A stretch of DNA of 54,538 nt from Paracoccus binzhouensis (GTDB taxonomy: Bacteria; Pseudomonadota; Alphaproteobacteria; Rhodobacterales; Rhodobacteraceae): the NCBI RefSeq assembly GCF_016446475.1, contig NZ_JAEHFP010000012.1, positions 1 to 54,538 on the forward strand, given 5' to 3'. Positions within the stretch are counted from its first letter, which is position 1. Every line of letters begins with the position of its first letter. Of the stretch, positions 1 through 11,600 are shown piece by piece. The notes under the pieces were generated by a model. It was not told the origin of the DNA and made no database searches. It worked only from the letters and a program-made list of their open reading frames with translations. Made by a program: the position numbers and the translations under genes.

Positions 1-75
1 CGGCAGCACCGCGCAGCCATGGCCCGCGGGCAGCAGCCGGCGGGCCAGCGCCTCGAGCGCCGTCGGCCCGGTCAT
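1..75 (-). CDS. Truncated gene at window edge, possibly a 4'-phosphopantetheinyl transferase (N-terminus only)
   Basis: A minus-strand ATG at 75..73 opens a frame that stays open for 25 codons to the window edge and reads MTGPTALEALARRLLPAG and on. It begins 8 nt after the NRPS stop, in the same direction, so it is very probably the next gene of the NRPS/PKS operon. The Ala/Leu-rich start resembles the N-terminus of EntD/Sfp-type phosphopantetheinyl transferases, and such a gene would be expected here to activate the two carrier domains. That identification is inference: no catalytic motif lies inside the window, and a thioesterase or another tailoring enzyme is equally compatible with 25 residues. 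Confidence 0.4.
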   Translation of the reverse strand, partial: MTGPTALEALARRLLPAGHGCAVLP

Positions 76-83
76 CGGCCCGC

Positions 84-3000
84 TCACCGTCCGCCGCGCA
101 ATTGCGCCCGCAAGGCCCGGCGCCGGGCCATGGCATCGTCGGCTGCCCCGACCGGCTCGGGCTCGGGGCGCACAGGCGCCACAGGGACCGAAACCGCCAC
201 CGCCGGAGCAACATTGTTCGCCGGCGCCAGCGAGGCGACGTGCTTCAGGAAATCCGCCATGACCGGGAAGCGGAAGATATCCGTCACCCCCAGCCGCGGC
301 AGCGCCAGCCGGTCGCGCATGGTCCGGTGCAGCTGGATCGCCAGCAGCGAATGCCCGCCCAAGGCGAAGAAGTTGTCGCGCGGGCCGATCTGCTCGACGC
401 CCAGCACCTCGGACCACAGCGCCTGCACCGCCTGCGCCAGATCCTCGGTCGGGGCGTTGGCGGCGACAGCGGTGGCGGCCTCGACGGTCGGCGCCGCCAC
501 CGGAGCGGAGGCGACGGCCCCCGGCACCGGCAGATGCTTGCGGTCGATCTTGCGGTTCGGGGTCAGCGGCATCTTTTCCAGCCGCACGATCCGCCCCGGC
601 ACCATATGCGCCGGCAGATGCGCCAGCAGCGCCTCGCGCAGCCCCTTCTCGCACAGATCGCCCGCGCCGGTGACATATGCCACCAGCCGCTTGTCGCCGG
701 GCGCATCCTCGCGCACCAGCGCCACCGCCTCGCGCACGCCGGGCTGGGCGGCCAGCTGCGCCTCGATCTCGCCCAGTTCGATGCGGAAGCCGCGCAGTTT
801 CACCTGGTGGTCGGCCCGGCCGATATAGTCGAGGCCCCCATCTTCGCGCCAGCGCACCAGATCGCCGGTGCGATACATGCGCGCCCCCCAAGGCGCGCCG
901 CGATCCGCGGGCACGAAGGGATCGGGCCGGAAGGCCGCCGCCGTCAGGTCCTCGCGCCGCCAATAGCCGCGCGCGACGCCATGGCCGCCGATCCACAGCT
1001 CGCCCTGCGCGCCGGGGGGGACCGGCGCGCCGTCCGCGTCCAGAACGTAAAGCTGGGTATTGGCGATCGGCCGGCCCAGCGTCACCTCGACCGCATCGGA
1101 CAGGTCGGCCACCGTGGACCAGATCGTCGTCTCGGTCGGGCCATACATGTTCAGCACCCGCGCCCGCGTCGCCGCCCTGATTTCGGCCAGAAGCGAGGGC
1201 AGCAGCGCCTCGCCCCCCACCATCACGCATGTCAGCCCGGCCATCGCCGCCGCCACCTGCGGGTCCGAGACCAGGATGCGCGCCATGCTGGGCGTGCATT
1301 GCAGATGCGTGACCTTCCAGCGCCGGATCTGCGCCGCGATCGAGAAATCGCCCTCCTCGGGCTCGGCGCCATGCGGGTTCACCTCGGCCCGCAGCCGCGC
1401 CAGCAGCGGGAAGCCGGCCATGACCTGCTCGGGGGCGATGCCATAGTCGATCAGGCAGGCGATCTCGCCCACGCCGATGGCCTTCAGCTGCTCGACCCGG
1501 GCGATGCCGTCCTGAAGCGAGCCGAACAGGCCCGAATCCTCGAAATAGCGCAGGAAAGCGAATTCCAGGATGCCGTCCAGCTCCTCCTCGGAAAGCGAGC
1601 CCAGGTCGATGGCCATCGGGTTGGTCATGCCCGCCGGGCGGCGGAAGGCCGGGAAATCCCAGGCATATTGCTTGACCAGCGCCGCGGCGCTGCGCAGGTA
1701 GTTCTTCATCGGCTCGCGGGCGATCTCGCGCGCCGTCTCGCGATCCTCGGCCAGGCAGGTATGCAGCATCAGCGTGACGGTGAAGCGCGCCGGGTCATGG
1801 CCGGCCTCGCGCAGCGCGGCGTGGTAATCCTTGATCCGGGCCGCGACCGTGTCGATGCTTTGCCCCAGCAGGTGGGTCAGCACGTTCATGCCCAGCCGCC
1901 CGGCCTCGAGCCAGGTTTCCGGGTTTCCGGCGACGGTCATCCACAGCGGCAATTCCTTCTGCACCGGACGCGGCTGCGTCACCACGCCGAACAGGCTGCC
2001 GTCCTTGCGCGGAAACTCGACCGCCTCGCCGCGCCACAGCCGGCGGAGCTGATCGATCCCCTGGGCCAGCGCGGTCTTGTTGTTCGGCGGCGCGTTTTCC
2101 GGACGCAGCACGAAATCGTCCGGCTGCCAGCCCGAGGCGATGGCCAGCCCCGCCCGGCCCGAGGTCAGGTTGTCGATCACCGCCCATTCCTCGGCCACGC
2201 GGGCCGGGTGATGCAAGGGCAGCACGCAGCTGCCGGCGCGCACGGCGACGTTCTTCGTCACCGCCGCCACCGCCGCGCCCGAAACGGCCGGGTTCGGATA
2301 GGGACCGCCGAAGGCGTGGAAATGCCGCTCGGGCGTATAGACCGCAACGAAGCCGTTCTGGTCGGCAAAGCGCGCGCCCTCCAGCAGAAGCTGGTATTTC
2401 TTCGGCCCCGGCCCATCGTCATTGCCCCAGTAGAACAGGCTGAAATCCATGCCGCCCGAAACCTCGCGCCGCGGCTGCGCGGGCGCCGAGGAGACGGCGA
2501 GCCGCGATTCCTCGCCCGCGATCACCAGTTTCAGGCCCCGCGCCAGCGACCAGAAGATCTCCAGCACCGAGATGTCGAAGGAAAGACTCGTGACCGCCAG
2601 CCAGGCATCGCCCTGCTGGTGCGGAATCACCGCATCCATGCCGGCGAAGAAATTCGCGACGTTGCGATGCTCGACCATCACCCCCTTGGGACGGCCGGTC
2701 GAGCCCGAAGTGTAGATCAGATAGGCCAGGTTTTCCGGCCCGGCATGGTTGACCGGCGCCGCGACCATGCCATGCGGCAGGTCGGTCGGAATGGCCACCA
2801 CCTGCGCGCCATGCGCCGGCAGCCTGTCGGCCAGACCGCCCTGAACCAGCACCACCCGGGCGGCCGAATCCTCGAGGTAAAGCTCGACGCGCTCGACGGG
2901 ATAATCCGGGTCCAGCGGCACATAGGCGCCGCCCGCCTTCCAGATCGCCAGCGCGCCGATCACCAGCTCGGGCGAGCGTTTCGCGAACAGCCCGACCGGC

Positions 3001-4703
3001 TGGTCCGGGCCGACGCCCATCGCCACCAGCTTTTCGGCCAGCGCATTGGCGGCGCGGTCCAGCTGGCCGCGGGTCAGGCTGTGATCCTCGAAGGCCAGCG
3101 CCACCGCATCGGGGTTCTCGGCGGCCTTTCCCGCGATCAACTCGTGAATGCAGGCCAGCCGCACGTCCAGCTGCGTGGCGTTGCGGCCGACCAGCAGCTC
3201 CTCGCGCTCACCCGCGTCCATCAGGGGGATGTCGCGCAGCGCCGTGGAGCCGGGCAGCGCCAGGCCGCCGTCCAGCGCCCGGGCCAGCCGCTGTGCCTGC
3301 GCGGAGGTGACGCGGGCCGGGTCGTGGTCCAGCCAGGCGCCCTCCGCGGTCAGGGTCACGGTCAGCGCCGCACCCTTGACCGGGCCGCCGGCATCGAGGC
3401 TGATCGCCAGGTCCGGCGTGGCCATGTCGCGCAGTTCGGGCGCGCGATGCAGCAGGTCGGCCATGAAGAAGCCGCGCTGCGCCTGATCGGCGATCTGCGC
3501 CGCCAGCGCCTGCCCCAGATCGGCCAGGCTCCGGTCGCCCGGCGCCTCGACGGCCAGCGGCTGCCAGTCGGCGACGATCCCCGTCGCCTCGGGCTGGCCT
3601 TGCGGCCGCAGCGCCAGGTCGAGTTCGGCCTGACCGGCCAGCCGCGCCAGCAGCGCCGCGGCCAGCGCGATGCGCTCGGGCGCATCGCCGGGCAGCAGCG
3701 GCAGGCGTTGCGTCGCGCCCGAGCCCTCGCCCGGAAGCACCGCCGGGTTCATCCGCGCCAGCCAGCCCCGCCAGAAGCCGTCATGCTTCGCCGCCTGCGC
3801 GGCCAGATCGGTCAGCCGCGTGCGCTCCTCGGCGGCCAGCGCCGGGATCACCGTGCCAAGCGGAGGCAGCTCGCCGCGAAAGACCAGCCGGATCGCCGCA
3901 TCGCCGGCAGCGATGGTGGCGATATCGCCGTGATGGGCCAGCACGGTGCCCGGCGCGGCGCTGGCCGGCTCGGTCCCGGCCGAGGCGGCGACCGCCAGCA
4001 CCCGGCCATCGGCCAGCCGAACCTTGGCCTCGGTCAGCGGGTTCCAGTAGCCGCCATGGTCGAGCCCCCGCACCAGCGCGCAGATGCGCCCGGCCGGCTG
4101 GGTGAAGTCGATCACGCCCGCGGCCTCGGGGCGCTTGTCCCGGCCGACATAGCTGCGCTGCGACAGGTCCTGTTTCACCCGCTGCGGGCCGGCCCCTTCC
4201 AGCTGCGCCACCACCTCGGAAAAGCTTTCCGCCCCGCGGGCGAAGCAGCGGGCGTTCAGGGTCAGGGCGGTATCGTCGGGGCGGATCTCGAACAGGGTCT
4301 GGGCCAGGATGTCGCCCTCGTCCACGCCGCCCTCGATCATGTGCCAGGTGACGCCGTGCCGGGCCTCGCCGCCGATGATCGCCCAGACCGGGGCGTTCAG
4401 CCCCGCCAGCCGCGGCAGCGGCCCGTCATGGAAGTTGATCGCGCCCAGCCGGCCGCGCGCCAGCATCTCGGGACGCAGGATCGACAGGTTGGCGACGCTG
4501 AACAGCCAGTCGGCAGAGGGCGCACCGGCAGGCAGCGGCGCGTCCTGATCCTCGACCGCGAGCCCCGCGCCCTGCGCCCAGTCCCGCAGGTCGGGATTGC
4601 GCGTCACCACCGCGGCGACGCGATGCCCGCGCGCCAGCAGCGTCTCGGCCGCGTGGCGCAAGAGAGATTCGTTACCCACCAGAATCGCGGAAAATTGCGT
4701 CAT
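84..4703 (-). CDS. Non-ribosomal peptide synthetase: formyltransferase / C-like linker / adenylation split by a MupA/Atu3671-type monooxygenase / PCP
   Basis: 1539 aa. Residues 1-190 are a formyltransferase fold with triad-like N90, H92 (NFHDGPLP) and D128, followed to about 310 by its C-terminal subdomain. Residues 330-505 look like the C-terminal half of a condensation domain and lack HHxxxDG. The adenylation domain starts near 515 (YTSGSTG at 664, FDISVLEIF at 709) and is interrupted at about 752-1110 by an FMN-dependent luciferase-like monooxygenase (starts MDFSLFYWG). It resumes with NMYGPTETT (1185), YRTGDL (1277) and NRKIDRK (1383). The carrier follows, with GGHSL and phosphopantetheine site S1452. 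Specificity positions read D710 I711 L714 Q1135 M1161 G1163 M1186 I1194 W1195 K1385, near the glycine code DILQLGLIWK. There is no thioesterase, so the chain should pass to the PKS. Its ATG overlaps the glycosyltransferase stop by 4 nt. MtaG (myxothiazol) carries a comparable monooxygenase insertion. Confidence 0.95.
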   Translation of the reverse strand: MTQFSAILVGNESLLRHAAETLLARGHRVAAVVTRNPDLRDWAQGAGLAVEDQDAPLPAGAPSADWLFSVANLSILRPEMLARGRLGAINFHDGPLPRLAGLNAPVWAIIGGEARHGVTWHMIEGGVDEGDILAQTLFEIRPDDTALTLNARCFARGAESFSEVVAQLEGAGPQRVKQDLSQRSYVGRDKRPEAAGVIDFTQPAGRICALVRGLDHGGYWNPLTEAKVRLADGRVLAVAASAGTEPASAAPGTVLAHHGDIATIAAGDAAIRLVFRGELPPLGTVIPALAAEERTRLTDLAAQAAKHDGFWRGWLARMNPAVLPGEGSGATQRLPLLPGDAPERIALAAALLARLAGQAELDLALRPQGQPEATGIVADWQPLAVEAPGDRSLADLGQALAAQIADQAQRGFFMADLLHRAPELRDMATPDLAISLDAGGPVKGAALTVTLTAEGAWLDHDPARVTSAQAQRLARALDGGLALPGSTALRDIPLMDAGEREELLVGRNATQLDVRLACIHELIAGKAAENPDAVALAFEDHSLTRGQLDRAANALAEKLVAMGVGPDQPVGLFAKRSPELVIGALAIWKAGGAYVPLDPDYPVERVELYLEDSAARVVLVQGGLADRLPAHGAQVVAIPTDLPHGMVAAPVNHAGPENLAYLIYTSGSTGRPKGVMVEHRNVANFFAGMDAVIPHQQGDAWLAVTSLSFDISVLEIFWSLARGLKLVIAGEESRLAVSSAPAQPRREVSGGMDFSLFYWGNDDGPGPKKYQLLLEGARFADQNGFVAVYTPERHFHAFGGPYPNPAVSGAAVAAVTKNVAVRAGSCVLPLHHPARVAEEWAVIDNLTSGRAGLAIASGWQPDDFVLRPENAPPNNKTALAQGIDQLRRLWRGEAVEFPRKDGSLFGVVTQPRPVQKELPLWMTVAGNPETWLEAGRLGMNVLTHLLGQSIDTVAARIKDYHAALREAGHDPARFTVTLMLHTCLAEDRETAREIAREPMKNYLRSAAALVKQYAWDFPAFRRPAGMTNPMAIDLGSLSEEELDGILEFAFLRYFEDSGLFGSLQDGIARVEQLKAIGVGEIACLIDYGIAPEQVMAGFPLLARLRAEVNPHGAEPEEGDFSIAAQIRRWKVTHLQCTPSMARILVSDPQVAAAMAGLTCVMVGGEALLPSLLAEIRAATRARVLNMYGPTETTIWSTVADLSDAVEVTLGRPIANTQLYVLDADGAPVPPGAQGELWIGGHGVARGYWRREDLTAAAFRPDPFVPADRGAPWGARMYRTGDLVRWREDGGLDYIGRADHQVKLRGFRIELGEIEAQLAAQPGVREAVALVREDAPGDKRLVAYVTGAGDLCEKGLREALLAHLPAHMVPGRIVRLEKMPLTPNRKIDRKHLPVPGAVASAPVAAPTVEAATAVAANAPTEDLAQAVQALWSEVLGVEQIGPRDNFFALGGHSLLAIQLHRTMRDRLALPRLGVTDIFRFPVMADFLKHVASLAPANNVAPAVAVSVPVAPVRPEPEPVGAADDAMARRRALRAQLRGGR
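1374..2450 (-). other. Luciferase-like monooxygenase (MOX) domain inserted in the NRPS adenylation domain
   Basis: This marks the inserted domain inside the NRPS (residues about 752-1110), between adenylation cores A4 and A5. It begins MDFSLFYWG and contains [12 protein letters not shown] and [12 protein letters not shown], typical of bacterial luciferase-family flavin monooxygenases of the MupA/Atu3671 type. It ends near [13 protein letters not shown], after which the adenylation fold resumes. The frame is uninterrupted, so it is a genuine in-frame fusion and not a neighbouring gene. Domain borders are approximate. Confidence 0.9.
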
Positions 4704-5698
4704 GGCTTACCCTTTTCAACATGAACGGGCTTTGGCTGAACACGAAGGGCGTGACGCAGCAGATGCGCCAGATGGCCCGGCGGTCCATCCGGCCTGCGCC
4801 CCGACAGAAGGCAGCGCAGGCGATACACCCCCGCGCCGCCCAGATGGGCAAGCGTGGCCCAAAGCGCGCCCAGCCGCCCATGATGCTTCTCGAAATAGCG
4901 GCGCCGGGAATCGTACCAGTAATCCGGCGGCCGCTTCCATTCCTTCATGCCGGTGCTGACCGAACCGATATGCAGCACCAGGCTTTCGACGACGTAATGG
5001 GTCTGCCAGCCCGCCAGCGCCGCGCGGCGGCACAGGTCGGTCTCCTCGTAGTAAAGGAAGAAGCCCTCGTCGAAGAGACCGATTCGGTCCAGCACATCCA
5101 TGCGGATCATCATCGACGCCCCGGCCGACCAGTCCACGCGACCCGATGTCTCGGGCTGCGGCAACGAGACGGCCCGGCGGTGCAGCAGGCGCGAGATCGG
5201 GCCGGTGCGGCTTTCCGATTCGAACTCGCCAAGCGCGGTGGGAAAGCGGAAGGCGGTGGTATGCGGCACATCGTCGATGCCGCGCAGGCGCGAGCAGGCG
5301 ATCCCGGCCCGCGGATGCGCAGCCAGATAGTCGACCAGCGCCCGGATCGCGCCGGGCTGCGGAATCGCGTCCGAATTCAGCAGATAGACCAGATCGGCGC
5401 GGCGCCTGTCCGGCAGGCCCTGGCGGATGCCATGGTTGTTGCCGGCGCCGAAGCCGCCGTTCCAGCCCGACTGCACGACGGCGACCCGGTCCGCCGGCCA
5501 GCCGCGCGCCCGCACCGCCTCCTGCATCGCCTCATGGCTGCCATCGCCGGAATCGTTATCCACCAGGGTCAACCCGCCGTCGAGGCCGGCCATTTCGCGC
5601 AACGCGGCCTCGGCGGCCTGCAGGGACATCTCTGGCGTGCGCCAGTTCAGCACCACGACATGCACGCTGGGCGGGGGCGCATCCTGGGCCATGGTCAC
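4700..5698 (-). CDS. Family 2 glycosyltransferase inside the NRPS/PKS operon
   Basis: 332 aa with a GTG start whose GTGA overlaps the PKS stop; an in-frame ATG six bases further in (5692) is the alternative. The protein has a GT-A nucleotide-sugar fold: VVVLNWRTP near the N-terminus, [10 protein letters not shown], the DxD-equivalent [15 protein letters not shown], and the late acceptor motif [16 protein letters not shown] common in rhamnosyltransferase-like GT2 enzymes (WbbL type). No membrane segment is obvious, so it is probably cytosolic or membrane-associated. It overlaps PKS upstream and NRPS downstream by 4 nt each, a sign of translational coupling. That suggests it glycosylates the pathway product or its acceptor. 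Sugar and acceptor cannot be read from the sequence. Confidence 0.92.
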   Translation of the reverse strand: MTMAQDAPPPSVHVVVLNWRTPEMSLQAAEAALREMAGLDGGLTLVDNDSGDGSHEAMQEAVRARGWPADRVAVVQSGWNGGFGAGNNHGIRQGLPDRRRADLVYLLNSDAIPQPGAIRALVDYLAAHPRAGIACSRLRGIDDVPHTTAFRFPTALGEFESESRTGPISRLLHRRAVSLPQPETSGRVDWSAGASMMIRMDVLDRIGLFDEGFFLYYEETDLCRRAALAGWQTHYVVESLVLHIGSVSTGMKEWKRPPDYWYDSRRRYFEKHHGRLGALWATLAHLGGAGVYRLRCLLSGRRPDGPPGHLAHLLRHALRVQPKPVHVEKGKP

Positions 5699-8600
5699 TC
5701 GGCCGCCCTGATCCCGGCCGGGGCCTGCGCCGCGGCATCGGCTTCGCGCAGGATCTCGCGCAGAACCGAGGCGAGGCGGCGCACGTTCGGCTCCAGCACC
5801 ATGGAATCGTGGTCACCCGGCACCTCGATCACCCGCAGGCCCGGCATCCAGGGCGTCCAGCCATTGTCCTCGATGACGTAATCCCGGCCGGAATTGATCC
5901 AGCGCCCGCCGGTCACCTTCCAGCGCCGGTCGAGCGGCGGCCGGAACAGCGCCACCGGCCCATCCCAGACCGAAAGCTGCAAGCCGGGCAGCGCCGCCAG
6001 GAAAGCGGCCTCGATGGCCAAGTCGTGGAAGGCGCCGGTCGCCTCGGCCGACACCTCGGCCTCGACGGCCCTGGCCTTGCTGCGGCGCTGGAACTCATAG
6101 GCGACGCGGTCGCGCAGCCATTTCCAGACGAAGCCCGGTCCGCCCTCGCGCAACTCGCCCAGGCGGATCGCCAGTCGGTCCTTGCGGCTGACCGGCTCGC
6201 GCTGCGGCAAGGGCGTGTCGAGCATGACCAGCATCGCCACCTCCTCGCCCGCCGCGCGCAGCTGCCGCGCCATCTCATAGGCCGTCAGCCCGCCGCCCGA
6301 GAAACCGCCGATCAGATAGGGCCCGGTCGGCTGCACCTGGCGCAGTTCCTCGATATAGTCGCGGGCCGCCTCGGCGAAATCCTCGTGCGGCTTGTCGTCG
6401 CCCAGAAGGCCGCGCGCCTGGATGCCCCAGAAGCGGCGATCCGGCCCCAGCCGCTGCGCCAGCTGGCGCAGGTTCATGATATTGCCGAACATGCCGGCGA
6501 CCATGAAAAAGGGCGTGCCTTCGCCCCGCCCGCCCATATCGACGAGGAAACGGAAGCGCGGCCGGGCCGAGACCGGCAGTGCGCGCACGTTGTCGGGCGA
6601 GACCAGCTCGCGCGGGCCGGTGCGTTCCTCGACCAGCGCGGCAAGCTGGGCGATGGTCGGCGCCTCGAACAGAGTCGAGATCGGCAGGTCCACGCCGAAT
6701 GCCTTGCGGAGCTGGCCGAACATGCGCACCGCGATCAGCGAATGGCCGCCCAGGTCGAAGAAGCTGTCCACGGCACCGACCTGGGCGATGCCCAGCAGCT
6801 CGGACCAGATCGCGGCCAGTTCGGCCTGGGTGCCGGGCGCCGGCTCGACGAAATCGCTGTCGAGATCGGGGCGCTCGAAGCCGCCCTCGCTGGGCGCGGC
6901 ATCCTCGACCACGCCGGCCTCAAGGATCAGCGTGTTCAGGTCCAGCGACGAGACATAGACCTGCGCCAGCCCGGTCGAGATCGCCCGGCTCAGCATCGAG
7001 GGGCCGATGGCCGCCGGGATGCCCTGGCTGATATTGTGCTGCAGGCGCCGCTCGGCCGGCGACAGGCTGCGCGGGGCGGCCGCCCGCTGCGGCTGGGCCG
7101 AGATCGCGGCCGAGAGCTTCCGCAGCGCGAAGCCCTTGATTTCCGCAACAATCGTGCCGTCGGGCCCGGCCAGGGTGATGTCGAACTGCGCCATGCCCTG
7201 GGCATCGGTATTCTCGCCCGCGTTGCGGATGCGGCTGGTCACCTGCTCCGGCAAGGGCGCGTAGAGCCGGATCGAGCGATAGCCCATCGGCACCCACAGG
7301 TGATCGGGCGACCAGCCCTTGATCAGCGCCATGGCCCAGCCGGTGGCGATATCCAGCAGGGCCGGATGCGCCAGCCACTCGCCCGCCTCGCCGGCGAATT
7401 CCGGCGCCAGCGACAGCTCGGCCACGCCTTCGCCCTCAGCGATGCGGAAGCGGCGCAGCACCTTCCAGCGCGGGCCGAACGCCATCTGCCGTTCCTGCGC
7501 CGAAGGCAGCGCCGCGCCCTGCCCGTCCTGGTCCCAGCCGCCCGCAACCGCCAGCGGCGCGGGCGCGGGCGCGTCCAGCCGGCCGACCAGCGCGGTGACG
7601 TTCGGATCGCCCTGCGGGTCGTCCAGGATGTCGATGCGCATCGCATCGCCCTCGGGCGTCACCCGCGTCGTCACCATGGCCTTGTCCGTCACCAGCAGCG
7701 GCCGGCGAAACTCCAGGTCGCGGATCACGATGGGCAGCGACAGGCCGGATTCCAGCGCCGCCTCGGAGACCAGTTCGATCCAGCCGGTGCCGGGCATCAG
7801 CGCCTGGCCCGCGGCGGTCTTGTGGCCGCCGATGATCCAGTCCTCGATCCGCAGGGTGCTGCGGAACTCGCGCCCGCCCGGAACCGGCAGGCTGTCGTCC
7901 AGCAGCGGCCGCCCCTGCGGCACGGCGACGGCGGATGCGGTGTCCAGCCCCATCGCCCGCGCCGCCATGCCGGCATCGGCCCAGACGCCCCAGTTGACCG
8001 CGACCGCGCGCCCCAGCGCCGGCGGCGCCGAGCGCGCCACTGCGTTCAGGTATTCGTTGGCGGCGACGTAATCCGCCTGCCCCGCCGGCGCGATCACCGA
8101 GGAGGTCGAGGAGAACAGCACCGTCAGCTTCGCCGGATCCCCGGCCAGCGCCTCGATCAGCGCGCGGGTGCCCAGCAGTTTCGGCGCCAGCACGTCCCAG
8201 GCGTCGTCGTCGGTCTTGGCGGCGATCAGGCTGTCGCGGATCACGCCGGCAGCGTGCAGCACCACGTCGAGGCTGCCGAAGCGCGCCTTGGTCTCGGCCA
8301 CGGCGCGGGCCATGTCCTCGGGGCTGGTCACGTCGGCGCGGATCGCCAGCACCTCGGCCCCCAGCGATTCCAGCTGCCGCAGCGAGGCGATAACGGCAGG
8401 CGAATCCACCCGGCCGCGCGTGGTCAGCGCCAGTTTCGCCCCGCCGCGCTGCGCCAGCTCGCGGGCGATGGCCTGGCCGATGCCGCCGAAGCCGCCGGTG
8501 ATCAGGCAGGCGGCGCCCTGCGGGATGGCGGCCATGCCGTCATCCTCCAGCGCAACCTTTTCAAGGCTTTGTTCAAAGCGGCGCCCGTCGCGCCAGGCGG

Positions 8601-11600
8601 CGACGGCAGCGCCCGAGGGGGCCAGCGCCTCCTCCAGCAGGTTGGCGGCCAGCGTGTCCAGGCCCCCCTTGGCCGGCAGGCGGATGTCCACCAGACGGGC
8701 CGAGACATTCGGCATCTCATGCGGCATCACCCGGATCGGGCCGGCGGCGGTGGCCTTTTCCGGCACCGGCGCCGGTTCGTCCGCGACGCGCAGCGCGTCG
8801 TTGCAGACCGCGATCAACTCCAGCCTCGCATCGGGCAGTTCGGCGCCGATGGCCTGCGCCAGATGCAACAGGCCGAAGAAGCCGCGCTCGAGCTGGCTGT
8901 TGAGCAGGCTGGAGCCGGGGCGGAACTTCGCCCCCTGCGTCACCGACCACAGATGCAGGATGCGATCCGGCACCATCTCCTGCGCGGCCAGCGCCGCCAG
9001 CAGCATCTCGTAGCCCTCGCGATCGGATTCGACCGGCAGCAGGAAGCGGCCTTCCCCCTTGTCGGCGAAGGTATCGCCGACCTGCACCACGGCGATGCGC
9101 TGGCCGCGCGCCCGCAGCCCCTCGGCCACGCGCTCGGCAAGGCCCAGGTCGTCGGCAAAGACCAGCCAGGTCCGCTCGCCCGGCGCGACCGGCCCCTGCG
9201 GCCCGATCTCGATATTCGGCGAGGCCAGCTTCCATGCCGGGCGCCAGCCCCATTGCGCCGGTTCCTCGATCCGCGCCAGCTCCGAGGCCACCTCGGCCGC
9301 GGCATTGGCCGAACGCTCGATGAAATAGCGCTTGCGCTGAAAGGCATAGCCGGGCAGCGACAGGCGCCGGCGCCGGGCGCCGCCCCAGACCTGATCCCAG
9401 TCGATCTGCCCGCCGCAGGCCCAGAACCGCGCCAGAGCGCCCATGAAATAGCTGTCGTCGCCGGTGGCGTGGTCACGGTGGCGCAGGGTCGAGATCACCT
9501 GGTTGGCGGCGACCGCCGGATGCGCCTTGGTCATGGCCTGCATGGCCCGGCCGGGGCCCACCTCGACGAACACCCGCCCCGGCACCTGCGCCAGATGCGC
9601 GATGCCGTCGGCGAAGCGCACCGTGCCGCGCAGATGCGCGACCCAATAGTCGGGGCTGGTCGCCTCGGCCGCAGTCAAGGGCTGGCCCGAGCGGTTCGAG
9701 ATGATCGGGATCCGCGGCGCGTTCAGCGGGATCGAGGCGAGATAGGCGCGGAATTCGCCCAGCACCAGCTCGAGCAGCCGCGAATGCGCGGCGATGGAGA
9801 TAGCGATGCGCTGGCATTCCACCTCGCGCGCCGCCATGCGCGCGGCGAAGCGGTCCAGCGCCGCGTCGGGGCCCGAGACCACCGACAGGCCCGGCCCGTT
9901 CACCGCCGCAAGGTCCAGTTCCAGTTCGGCCAGCTCGGCGGCGAACTCCTCGGGCGGCAGCGGCACCGACAGCATGCCGCCGGCCGGCACCCGGTCCATC
10001 AGCAGCCCGCGCAGGCGCACCAGGCCGATGCAATCCTGAAAGCCCATCACCCCGGCGATGCAGGCGGCGGTATTCTCGCCCATGGAATGACCGATCAGCG
10101 CCGCGGGCTGCACGCCCCAGCTGATCCACAGCTGCGCCAGCGCATATTCGGTGATCATCAGCAGCGGCAGCTGCAACGAGGGCTGCAGAAGCCGGCGATC
10201 CGCCTCGGCCTCGGCTCCCGGCTCGGGCAGCCACAGCGCGCGCAGGTCCACGCCATGCGCCTGCGCCATGTGATCCAGGCCGCGATCCATCCATTCGCGG
10301 AACACCGGCTCGGTCTCGTAGAGCCCGCGCGCCATGCCGGCATATTGCGCGCCGCCGCCGGGCAGCATGAACACCGCCTCGGCCGGGTCGCCCACCGGCT
10401 GGTGATCGAAGACCAGCAGCGGATCGGGATCGGCCAGAAGCCGCGCCGCCTCGGCCGCATCATGCGCGACCAGCACCCGGCGGCGGTCGAACTGCCGCCG
10501 GCCCTGGGTCAGGGTAAAGGACAGGTCGGCCATGTCCACGCCGGGATTGGCCGACAGCCAGCCCGCCAGCGCGGCGCTGTTGGCATCCAGCGCCGCCTTG
10601 CTGCGGCCCGAGATGGCGACGATGTGGAAGGGCCAGTCGGATTCGCCCGAGGCCTCGGCCGCCGGCGGCTCCTGCAGGATCACATGCGCATTGGTGCCGC
10701 CGACGCCCAGCGAGTTCACCCCGGCGCGGCGCGGCCCCGGCACCGGCCAGTCCGACAGCCGGTCGTTGACCTGGAACGGCCCGCCCTCGAAGTCGATGGC
10801 CGGGTTGGGCTTCTCATAGTTCAGGCTGGGCGGGATCTTGCCGTGATGCACGGCCAGCGCCGACTTGATCAGCCCGGCGCTGCCCGCCGCGGTGTCCAGG
10901 TGGCCGATATTGGTCTTGACCGAGCCGATGCGGCACGGCCCCTGCCGCGTCCCTTCCGAGATGCGGGCGTAAGCCTGGTTCAGCGCCGCCACCTCGATCG
11001 GGTCGCCCAAGGCGGTGCCGGTGCCGTGGCATTCGACATAGCCGATGCTGTCCGAGGAGACGCCGGCCATCACCAGCGCCTCGGCCACCGCCTGCGCCTG
11101 CCCCTCGACGCTGGGGGCCAGATAACCCGCCTTCGCCGCGCCGTCGTTGTTGATGGCCGAGCCCTTGATGACCGCCCAGATGTGGTCGCCGTCGGCCAGC
11201 GCGTCGCGCAGCCGGCGCAGCGCCACCACCGCCGCGCCGCTGCCGAAAACGGTGCCCTGCGCGCGGTGGTCGAAAGCGTGGCAATGGCCGTCGGGCGACA
11301 GGATCTCGTTTTCCTTGTAGAGATAGCCCAGACCGTGCGGCAGTTCGATGGTCACGCCGCCGGCCAGCGCCATGTCGCATTCGCCCGATTGCAGCGACTG
11401 GCAGGCCATGTGGATCGCCACTAGCGAGGTCGAGCAGGCGGTCTGCACGTTGACCGACGGCCCCTTCAGGTCGAAGACATGGCTGACCCGGGTGGACAGG
11501 AAATCCTTGTCGTTGCCGGTATGGCGCAGCAGGAAATGCCCGACGCCATCGACCAGGTCGCGGTTCGAGCAGACGTTCCAGTAGTAATAGCTGCCCATGC

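Noticed and set aside
102..4724. A 1540-codon open frame on the plus strand opposite the NRPS gene
   Set aside because: It is the antisense of a coding frame in GC-rich DNA; its product is Arg/Gly/Ala/His-rich with no domain, and the NRPS on the other strand has full motif support.
5146..11424. A 2092-codon open frame on the plus strand opposite the PKS gene
   Set aside because: Same antisense effect of high GC; no recognisable fold, while the PKS strand has all catalytic motifs.
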